Of a stretch of 26,934 nucleotides of DNA, positions 21,181 to 26,934 are shown one piece after another. Origin of the DNA: Chloroflexota bacterium (GTDB lineage Bacteria > Chloroflexota > Limnocylindria > Limnocylindrales > CSP1-4); contig JAJYNP010000214.1 of assembly GCA_021786265.1 (NCBI GenBank), forward strand, positions 1 through 26,934, in the 5' to 3' direction. How positions within the stretch are numbered: position 1 is the first letter of the stretch; each line of letters opens with the position of its first letter. Both the position numbers and the translations under genes were made by a program. The notes under the pieces are model-generated. The model saw nothing but the letters and a program-made list of their open reading frames with translations. It ran no database searches and had not been told where the DNA came from.

Positions 21181-23877
21181 ATGCCTCTGGCGCAGCAGAC
21201 GCGGCACAGCCTTCGCGGACCAGCGGGATCCGGATGGGACGACGCAGCGCCGCTCGTGATCACGAAGCTGGATCCGGCGCTGCCCCCGCCCGGCTACCGC
21301 GAGCGCCCCCGCGTCAGCGGCTGGCTCGACCGGGCGCTCGACGATCGCATCCGCCTGACCCTGGTCGCGGCGCCGCCGGGCTACGGCAAGAGCGTGGCGG
21401 TCGCCGGGTGGCTCGCGTCGCGACAGATCCCCCATGCCTGGCTCTCGCTCGACGCGGGTGACGACGATCCCGCCCGCTTCGTCCGGTACCTCGCCGCCGC
21501 GCTGTCCACGCCGCGTCCGGCCGCGGCCGCCGCATGCGCTCACCTCCTCGGGCCGGGCGCAACCCCACCGCCCGAGCTTGCGGCTGCGACGCTGCTCGAG
21601 GCGATCGGCGCCGCAGACGAACCCCTGGTGCTCGTGCTCGATGACTACCACCTCGTCACGGCCCGGGCGATCCACACCCTCGTCGGGTACCTCATCGAGC
21701 GCGCCCCGCCGTTCTGCCACGTCGTGCTGCTGAGCCGCGAGGACCCGCCCTTCGGGCTCGCGCGGTTGCGCGCGCACGGCCGCCTCGCCGAGCTGCGCGC
21801 CGAGGATCTGCGCTTCACGGCCGATGAGGGGGCCGCCTACTTCGCCGATGCCCGCCCGAGGCTCACGGCGGACGAGCTCCAGCGACTCCTGGACCGCACC
21901 GAGGGGTGGGTCGCCGCCATGCAGCTGGTCTCGCTCGGGCTCGCCAGGACGGATGCCGCGGCGAGCGTGATCGGGGCCTTCGAGGGCAGGCCGCGGTACG
22001 TCCTCGACTACCTCGCCGACGAGGTCCTCGCGCGTGTCGACGTGGAGCTCCGGGCGTTCCTCGTGCAGACCTCGATCGCCGAGCGGTTCAGCGCCGAGCT
22101 CTGCGCGGAGCTGACCGGGCGCTCGGACGCGGCTGCCCTCCTGGGGCGAGCCGAGCGCAACCACCTGTTCGTCATCCCGCTCGACGAGGAGCGGCGCTGG
22201 TACCGGTACCACGGCCTCTTCGCCGACTACCTCCGCTCACGCCTCACGGAGGACGAGCGACGGGACCTCCACGGACGCGCGGCGCGCTGGCTGGAGGCGT
22301 CCGGCTTCGCCCGGGAAGCGATCCCGCACCTGCTGGCGGCCGGGGGCGTGGACGACGCGGTGCGGCTCGTCGGGCGCGAGGCCCGCGACGCGTTCGAGGC
22401 CGGGGAGCATGCCACGCTGCTTCACTGGATCGACGCCCTGCCGCCCGACCAGGTGGTTGCACACGCGGACCTGGTCTCGTGGCACGCCTGGGCACTCTTC
22501 GACACCGGGCAGCTCGCGGCGGCCGACGCGGAGGCCGAGCGACACCTCGCCGCGACCTCCGAGCGCGGGCCGGCCGAGGGACGCCTCTTCGCTCTCCGGG
22601 CGCTGCTCCAGACCGTCACGGGCCCCGACGCTGAGTCGCTTGCGCAGGCCGGGCTCGAGCTCGTGGGCGACGATGGCTTCTTCCGCTCCGCGTGCCTCCA
22701 GGCGATCGGCCTCGCGACGCTGGCCCGCGGTGAGCTTCCGGCCGCGGTCGCGTCCCTGGGCGCGGCGTTCGAGATCGTCAGGCACGCCGGGGCCGCGGTC
22801 GCCTTCGCCGGCGTGACGCCCCTCGTGCAGGCACTCCTCGCCGCCGGGCGCCGCGGGGACGCCGAGCGGCTCTGCCATGAGCTGCTCGAGGAGTACGGCA
22901 CTGGCGACGGCCGGATCCGCACGATGGGTTGGTACCTCGACGTGGTGCTGGGCATGCTCCGCTACGAGGCGAACGACGTGCCCGAGGCTCGGCGGCTGCT
23001 GGAGCGCGGGTTCGACGCCGCGGGACGGCTGCGCGTCGGACGCACCACCGTCGAGTGGGCGGTCCCGTACCTCGCCTGCGCGCGACGGGCCGCCGGGGAC
23101 CCCGACGCGGCCTTCGGCGCCCTCCGGGTGGCCGCCGCGGACATCCGACGCGGCGGAATCCCGCTCCCGGTCCCGATCTGGGAGACGCAGGCGCGGATCC
23201 GCCTGCTCGAAGGCGATACGGAGGCCGCGGCACGCTGGGCGGAGACCGCGACGGCCGAGGCCGAGCCGCAGTCTCCCGTGCTGCGCCTCCTCGGCCTCTC
23301 GAACGCGGTGACGATCGCCCGGGTCCGGCTCGCCCAGCGGCGCCCGGAAGAGGCGCGCGACCTTCTCGGGGATGCGGAGGTCGCGTACCGGGTGTCCGGG
23401 GCGGTCGCCGACCTGGTCTCGGTGCTCGTGCTGGAGGCCGTGGCCGCCGAGGCGCGCGGCCGCAGAGACGAGGCGCTGCGACGGCTGGCAGAGGCGATCC
23501 GCCTGGCGGCGCCGGGCGGCTACGTGCGCCGCGTGGTGGAGGACGGGGCGAGGCTCGGCCACCTGCTGCCGCTCGTCCGCAGGGCCGCTCCGGGCTTCGT
23601 GGACGAGGTCATCGCCGCGCTCGGTGCGGCGCCCGCGACGGGCCGTCGCGGCGCGGGCCTGTGGGCGAGCGGGGGCGAGCTCATCGAGGCCCTCACGCAA
23701 CGCGAGCTCGAGGTGTTGCGGCTGCTCGCGCACGGCGCGCGCAACGCGGAGATCGCCCAATCGCTCGGCGTGTCGGTCGGGACGGCGCGATGGCACGTCG
23801 GGAACGTGCTCGCGAAGCTCGGGGAGCGCAGCCGGGCGAAGGCGGTCCTGCGCGCGCAGCAGCTGGGACTGGTGTAG
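21181..23877 (+). CDS. MalT-type LuxR-family transcriptional regulator (STAND ATPase)
   Basis: The 898-aa protein starts at the ATG at 21181; the frame is open further upstream only through tRNA-like sequence. An in-frame GTG at 21256 (VITKLDPALPPP) is a possible alternative, and neither has a strong ribosome site. The STAND NTPase has Walker A APPGYGKS (residues 64-71) and Walker B LVLVLDDYH (about 150-158), followed by the winged-helix/arm segment (LDYLADEVLARVDVELRAFLVQTSIAERFSAELC, YRYHGLFADYLRSRL). Residues about 380-820 are TPR-like Ala-rich helices that sense inducer. The C-terminal LuxR HTH is LTQRELEVLRLLAHGARNAEIAQSLGVSVGTARWHVGNVLAKLGERSR. This matches the MalT/LAL architecture. 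The likely targets are the three genes just downstream. The inducer is unknown. Confidence 0.93.
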   Translation: MPLAQQTRHSLRGPAGSGWDDAAPLVITKLDPALPPPGYRERPRVSGWLDRALDDRIRLTLVAAPPGYGKSVAVAGWLASRQIPHAWLSLDAGDDDPARFVRYLAAALSTPRPAAAAACAHLLGPGATPPPELAAATLLEAIGAADEPLVLVLDDYHLVTARAIHTLVGYLIERAPPFCHVVLLSREDPPFGLARLRAHGRLAELRAEDLRFTADEGAAYFADARPRLTADELQRLLDRTEGWVAAMQLVSLGLARTDAAASVIGAFEGRPRYVLDYLADEVLARVDVELRAFLVQTSIAERFSAELCAELTGRSDAAALLGRAERNHLFVIPLDEERRWYRYHGLFADYLRSRLTEDERRDLHGRAARWLEASGFAREAIPHLLAAGGVDDAVRLVGREARDAFEAGEHATLLHWIDALPPDQVVAHADLVSWHAWALFDTGQLAAADAEAERHLAATSERGPAEGRLFALRALLQTVTGPDAESLAQAGLELVGDDGFFRSACLQAIGLATLARGELPAAVASLGAAFEIVRHAGAAVAFAGVTPLVQALLAAGRRGDAERLCHELLEEYGTGDGRIRTMGWYLDVVLGMLRYEANDVPEARRLLERGFDAAGRLRVGRTTVEWAVPYLACARRAAGDPDAAFGALRVAAADIRRGGIPLPVPIWETQARIRLLEGDTEAAARWAETATAEAEPQSPVLRLLGLSNAVTIARVRLAQRRPEEARDLLGDAEVAYRVSGAVADLVSVLVLEAVAAEARGRRDEALRRLAEAIRLAAPGGYVRRVVEDGARLGHLLPLVRRAAPGFVDEVIAALGAAPATGRRGAGLWASGGELIEALTQRELEVLRLLAHGARNAEIAQSLGVSVGTARWHVGNVLAKLGERSRAKAVLRAQQLGLV

Positions 23878-23961
23878 GCGAAACCCGCGCAACTGCAGGG
23901 CCGCGACCCAGCGCAGAAGCCCGCACTTCGGCAGGCGACGTCTCAGCCGCGGGCCACGACC

Positions 23962-24219
23962 ATGCGCGGCATGGAGCGCTACGAGATCCGGGTCGCCGGG
24001 CCTATCAGCCGGCGCAGGGCTGCCGCCCTCGGGTGCGAGGTCGAGCAGGTCGCCTCCGACGAGTCGCTGCTGGTCTTCGCCGCGGTCGACGAGACCGCGC
24101 TGTACGGCCTGCTCTCGCGGCTCCGGGACGCCGGGCTGGCACTCGTCGCGGTCAACCCCCGGCGCAGCGCTCCCGGACTGGACGCAGTGAGAAGGGAGAA
24201 CCGAGATGGACAGGGATGA
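23962..24219 (+). CDS. Small conserved-looking protein of unknown function
   Basis: The 85-aa frame (or 82 aa from a second ATG at 23971) reads MERYEIRVAGPISRRRAAALG...SLLVFAAVDETALYGLLSRLRDAGLALVAVNP. The alternation of strand, helix, strand, helix and strand suggests a small alpha/beta fold. I recall similar short proteins (YEIRVxGPLS...ALHGLLxRxRDLGLxLxxV) next to LuxR/MalT-type regulators and membrane proteins in Actinobacteria and Chloroflexi, with no assigned role. It overlaps the next gene by 14 bp, and the next gene's AGGGAG ribosome site lies inside it. It probably forms an operon with the membrane protein and follows the regulator by 84 bp. Confidence 0.72.
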   Translation: MRGMERYEIRVAGPISRRRAAALGCEVEQVASDESLLVFAAVDETALYGLLSRLRDAGLALVAVNPRRSAPGLDAVRRENRDGQG

Positions 24220-24967
24220 GTTCCAGCCGGATGACTCGGCCTGGCGCGGGGTGTACGCCGCGGGCGCCGCGGGCGCGCTGCTCACGGCCCTGCTGATCCC
24301 GTTCCAGATGATCGTCTTCGTCGCCTGGCCGCCGCCCAGCCGCGGCACGGCTGCCGACTGGTTCGCGTTCTTCGGGGCGAACCCGCTGCACGGGCTCCTC
24401 AGCCTCGATCTGCCGATGATGCTCGAGCAGGCGCTCGTGATCCCGATCGTCGTGGCGCTGTACCGCCTCCTGCGCCGGTCCGGCGAGTCGACGATGGCGC
24501 TCGCGCTCGCGGGCTGGCTCGTGGGGGCGACGCTCTTCGTCACCTCCAACACGGCCTTCGAGATGCTCTCGCTCAGCAACGGGTACGCCGCCGCGACGAC
24601 CGATGCTGCGCGCGCCGCCTTCCTCGCCGCCGGCGAGGCGATGCTGGCGACCTACTGGGGCCAGGGGACCTCCTTCGTCTTCGGCTACCTCCTCACCTCG
24701 CTCGCCGGCGTCATGGTGGGCGTCGTCATGCTGCGCAGTCACGTCTTCAGCCGGCTTGCGGCGTACGGTGCGATCGCCGGGAACGTCCTGGGCCTCGCGC
24801 TGTTCCTGCCCGGCATCGGCATCGGCATCGGCCTCTCGCTGCTGTCGGTCGTGATCCTGTGGGTCTGGTACCTGCTCGTGGGCCTGCGCCTCGTGCGTCT
24901 GGCGCGATCACGGTCGATCCGAACCGTCTCCACTGGGCGACCCGCCGTCAGCATGGCTGCCGGCTGA
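24206..24967 (+). CDS. Integral membrane protein, DUF4386-like
   Basis: The 253-aa protein starts at an ATG with AGGGAG 7 bases upstream. It has about six hydrophobic helices: GVYAAGAAGALLTALLIPFQMIVFVAW, LPMMLEQALVIPIVVALYRLL, ALALAGWLVGATLFVTS, FVFGYLLTSLAGVMVGVVML, AYGAIAGNVLGLALFLPGIGIGIGL and LLSVVILWVWYLLVGLRLV. The helix pattern with ALYRLLRRSGES and a final WYLLVGLRLVRLA resembles DUF4386 proteins. No catalytic motif is visible. Gene order (LuxR regulator, small protein, this, another membrane protein) suggests a regulated stress or membrane operon. Function unknown. Confidence 0.78.
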   Translation: MDRDEFQPDDSAWRGVYAAGAAGALLTALLIPFQMIVFVAWPPPSRGTAADWFAFFGANPLHGLLSLDLPMMLEQALVIPIVVALYRLLRRSGESTMALALAGWLVGATLFVTSNTAFEMLSLSNGYAAATTDAARAAFLAAGEAMLATYWGQGTSFVFGYLLTSLAGVMVGVVMLRSHVFSRLAAYGAIAGNVLGLALFLPGIGIGIGLSLLSVVILWVWYLLVGLRLVRLARSRSIRTVSTGRPAVSMAAG

Positions 24968-25014
24968 CCCACGTTCCACGTCCAATCGCCCCATCACGAA
25001 CAAGGAGCGCCACC

Positions 25015-25443
25015 ATGTCCGATCAGATGCTGAGAACCGTCCTCGGGGGCGTCCTCCTGCTCCACGGCCTGGGCCACGCCGGCGCCATCGGCGCGCTCGC
25101 CTGGATCGCGCGCTTTGGGCCCGGTCACACTGGTGGATGGACCGCGGCGCGCTCGTGGCTGCTGCCCGACCTGCAGCCCTCGGCGGCGACGGCCGTAGCC
25201 TGCGCCGTCTGGGCCCTGGCGCTCATCGGCTTCGTCGCGACCGCCCTTGCGTTCTGGGGCGTGGGGCTCCCGGTCGACGCCTGGCGTGGCCTGGCGCTCG
25301 CCTCCGCCGTCGTCTCCGCCGTCGGGATCGTGCTCTACTTCGGCACCTGGCCGATGTTCAACACGCTCGCCGCGCTTGCCGTGAACGTGGCAGTGCTCGG
25401 CTCCCTCTGGCTGCGGTGGCCCCCGCAGTCGCTGTTCGCGTGA
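25015..25443 (+). CDS. Small four-helix membrane protein of unknown function
   Basis: The 142-aa protein starts at the ATG at 25015 with AAGGAG 7 bases upstream. It has four hydrophobic segments (about 7-30, 55-80, 88-108 and 112-132). The first contains LLHGLGHAGA, with two His that could sit near the membrane face; WxFGxWPMFN-like aromatic residues (YFGTWPMFNTLAALAVNVAVL) mark the last loop. It sits 47 bp after the DUF4386-like gene with its own strong ribosome site and no terminator between them, so it is likely in the same operon. No function recognised. Confidence 0.78.
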   Translation: MSDQMLRTVLGGVLLLHGLGHAGAIGALAWIARFGPGHTGGWTAARSWLLPDLQPSAATAVACAVWALALIGFVATALAFWGVGLPVDAWRGLALASAVVSAVGIVLYFGTWPMFNTLAALAVNVAVLGSLWLRWPPQSLFA

Positions 25444-25566
25444 CGGCCGGGCGCGTGCGAGGAACGCCCCATGGGACCCGTCGGCAGGCATCATGTTGGG
25501 TGCCGGCGGCCGCACTCGCGCGGGTGCTTGCCGCACGCGGCTGCGAGCAGCGGGGAGGATCGGATC
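25444..25566. other. 123-bp spacer before the S58 peptidase
   Basis: The spacer is GC-rich with no gene and no clear terminator. GGGGAGG sits 8 bases before the next GTG start and decides that start. An in-frame ATG at 25471 exists, but its translation (Arg/His/Cys-rich) looks random. Confidence 0.4.
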
Positions 25567-26739
25567 GTGCGCGCACGTGACCTGGGCATCGTCGTCGGAT
25601 CCGGGACGCCCGGGCCCCGCAACGCGATCACCGATGTGGCCGGCGTCCGCGTCGGCCTGACCACCCTCGTCTCGGGCGGCGGGCCGCTGGTCGTCGGCAG
25701 GGGTCCGGTCAGGACCGGCGTGACCGTGATCCTGCCGCACGAGGGGAATGCCGGGGAGGAGCCGGTCTTCGCCGGCTGCCACCGGCTGAACGGGAACGGC
25801 GAGCTGACCGGGCTCGAGTGGGTGCGCGAATCCGGCCAGCTGACGTCGCCCATCGCCCTCACCAACACCCACAGCGTGGGCGTCGTCCGGGACGCGCTGA
25901 TCGCTGCGGAGATCGCGGATCGACCGGGCGGCACGGTGTTCTGGAGCCTGCCGGTCGTGGGCGAGACCTGGGACGGCCGCCTCAACGACGTCGACGGGCA
26001 GCACGTCCGGCCCGAACACGTGCGGTCGGCGCTCGAGGGCGCGTCCGGTGGGCCGGTGGCCGAGGGGAACGTCGGTGGTGGCACGGGCATGGTGTGCCAC
26101 GGCTTCAAGGGCGGAACCGGGACGGCATCGCGCATCCTCCGTATCGAGGACGAGACGTTCACCGTCGGGGTGCTGGTGCAGGCCAACCACGGCCGCCGCG
26201 CGCGGCTTCGCGTCGACGGGGTCCCGGTCGGGGAAGAGATCCCGGCCGCCGAGGTGCCGCTGCCGGAGACCTCGCCCGGCGCCGGCGACGTGCGCCTCCC
26301 TGGATCGCCCGTGGTGATGCCGGAGGGCGGCGGGTCGATCATCGTAGTGGTGGCCACCGACGCGCCGCTGCTCCCGCACCAGCTCACCCGGGTGGCGCAG
26401 CGGCCGGCGCTCGGGATCGGCCGCATGGGCGGGACCGGCGAGCACTCGAGCGGCGACCTGTTCATCGCCTTCTCCACCGCGAACCGCCTGCGCGCCTCCG
26501 ACGTGGGCGCGAGCACCCCGCTCCGGTTTCCGCTGTCGATGCTGTCCGACAGCTACATCACCGGGATCTTCGATGCGACGATCGAGGCGACCGAGGAGGC
26601 CATCCTGAATGCGCTGCTCGCCGCCGACACGATGACCGGGCGCGACGGGGTCACGGCGCACCGTCTTCCGCCCGAACGCCTGGTCGAGGTGATGCGCGCG
26701 TACAACCGACCCCCGGGAGCGCCCGCCCGCCCCTCCTGA
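25567..26739 (+). CDS. P1/S58-family (DmpA-like) aminopeptidase, N-terminal-nucleophile fold
   Basis: The 390-aa protein starts at GTG with GGGGAGG 8 bases upstream. Family motifs in order: RDLGIVVGSGTPGPRNAITDVAGVRVG at the N-terminus; TVILPHEGNAGEEPVFAGCHRLNGNGELTG; SPIALTNTHSVGVVRDAL; EGNVGGGTGMVCHGFKGGTGTASR, the segment around the autoproteolytic site that makes alpha and beta chains and frees the nucleophile; PVVMPEGGGSIIVVVATDAPLLPHQL; and RMGGTGEHSSGDLFIAFSTAN. Its length fits DmpA/BapA enzymes (about 375-400 aa). These cut N-terminal L- or D-amino acids or beta-peptides. GTGTASR keeps the Ser expected after the Gly-Thr pair, so it is likely active. It is cytoplasmic, with no signal peptide, and is a single gene. 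Specificity is unknown. Confidence 0.93.
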   Translation: MRARDLGIVVGSGTPGPRNAITDVAGVRVGLTTLVSGGGPLVVGRGPVRTGVTVILPHEGNAGEEPVFAGCHRLNGNGELTGLEWVRESGQLTSPIALTNTHSVGVVRDALIAAEIADRPGGTVFWSLPVVGETWDGRLNDVDGQHVRPEHVRSALEGASGGPVAEGNVGGGTGMVCHGFKGGTGTASRILRIEDETFTVGVLVQANHGRRARLRVDGVPVGEEIPAAEVPLPETSPGAGDVRLPGSPVVMPEGGGSIIVVVATDAPLLPHQLTRVAQRPALGIGRMGGTGEHSSGDLFIAFSTANRLRASDVGASTPLRFPLSMLSDSYITGIFDATIEATEEAILNALLAADTMTGRDGVTAHRLPPERLVEVMRAYNRPPGAPARPS

Positions 26740-26792
26740 CGGGCCTCGCGCTTTCGCCCCCCGGGGCGGCGACGTGACGCGCTCCGGCGTGC

Positions 26793-26817
26793 GGGGGGGG
26801 GTCGAGGCGGGGGGGGG
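26793..26817 (+). repeat. Two G9 homopolymer tracts
   Basis: Nine G at 26793-26801 and nine G at 26809-26817, 7 bases apart, followed by GGGG at 26821-26824. The tracts lie between a stop codon and a promoter. Such runs can form a G-quadruplex and are prone to polymerase slippage. Confidence 0.85.
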
Positions 26818-26834
26818 TTCGGGGCGAGGCCGCA

Positions 26835-26843
26835 TGCTAGACT
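26835..26843 (+). promoter_or_regulatory. Extended -10 promoter for the gene at the window end
   Basis: TGC-TAGACT is an extended -10 (TGnTANNNT), with no -35 hexamer because the G9 tract occupies that position. The transcription start would be near 26850, just before GGAGGAGG (26852-26859). Confidence 0.55.
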
Positions 26844-26873
26844 CGGCCGCCGGAGGAGGCTGGCCGCCGTACC

Positions 26874-26934
26874 GTGGAAGAGCTCGCGCAGTCCGTCGAC
26901 CGGACGGCCGATCCGTCCCGCGAGCGCGACCTCC
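26874..26934 (+). CDS. Start of an unidentified gene (cut by window edge)
   Basis: GTG at 26874 opens a frame reading VEELAQSVDRTADPSRERDL to the edge. A GGAGGAGG site ends 14 bases upstream, which is further than usual, and a good -10 element lies before it. Too short to identify. The hydrophilic helical look suits many cytoplasmic proteins. The start codon is uncertain. Confidence 0.4.
   Translation, partial: MEELAQSVDRTADPSRERDL

Noticed and set aside
26755..26769. GC-rich dyad CGCCCCCCGGGGCG after the S58 peptidase
   Set aside because: The loop would be only two bases and there is no U-run; too weak to list as a terminator.

Overview
The window is high-GC bacterial chromosomal DNA with frequent GTG starts, strong GGAGG-type ribosome sites and tight 4-bp gene overlaps. 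It holds about two dozen protein genes, one intact tRNA-Leu and no transposase, phage or CRISPR. The mix of TadE/TadG-like proteins, a MalT-type LuxR regulator, SpaA-like surface repeats and SIMPL and sulfite-oxidase-like proteins suggests a Chloroflexota-type or actinobacterial soil or sediment organism. No marker gene here settles the phylum.

Layout. 1-3231: minus-strand sulfite-oxidase-like membrane protein, MarR regulator and ClC channel (partial), with a divergent SIMPL-domain exported protein. 3302-5143: aldehyde dehydrogenase. 5169-13750: a long minus-strand block running lipoprotein with a Gly/Asn-rich tail -> OmpR-type response regulator -> sensor histidine kinase -> TadE -> TadE -> TadG-like -> two related proteins of unknown function, each with two copies of a short repeat. 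14230-16758: a divergent 842-aa secreted, membrane-anchored adhesin built of SpaA-like, DUF5979-like and DUF11-like domains, ending at a strong hairpin. 16867-17166: a truncated J-domain remnant. 17079-18803: secreted subtilisin-like protease (minus). 19288-20631: M20 metallopeptidase. 20881-21118: tRNA-Leu(CAA) and a degenerate tRNA-Gly-like remnant. 21181-25443: MalT/LuxR regulator followed by a small protein and two membrane proteins. 25567-26739: DmpA/S58 aminopeptidase. 26740-26934: paired G9 tracts, an extended -10 promoter and the start of another gene.

The most coherent candidate system is 5169-16758. A cell-envelope two-component system lies between an envelope lipoprotein and Tad-type minor pilin-like genes, and its lipoprotein shares a 479-bp divergent control region with a large adhesin. 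I infer a regulated surface-attachment or surface-structure module. The pilus motor, platform, prepilin peptidase and major pilin are not in the window, so the structure cannot be called complete. The two repeat-containing proteins at its end are the least understood parts.
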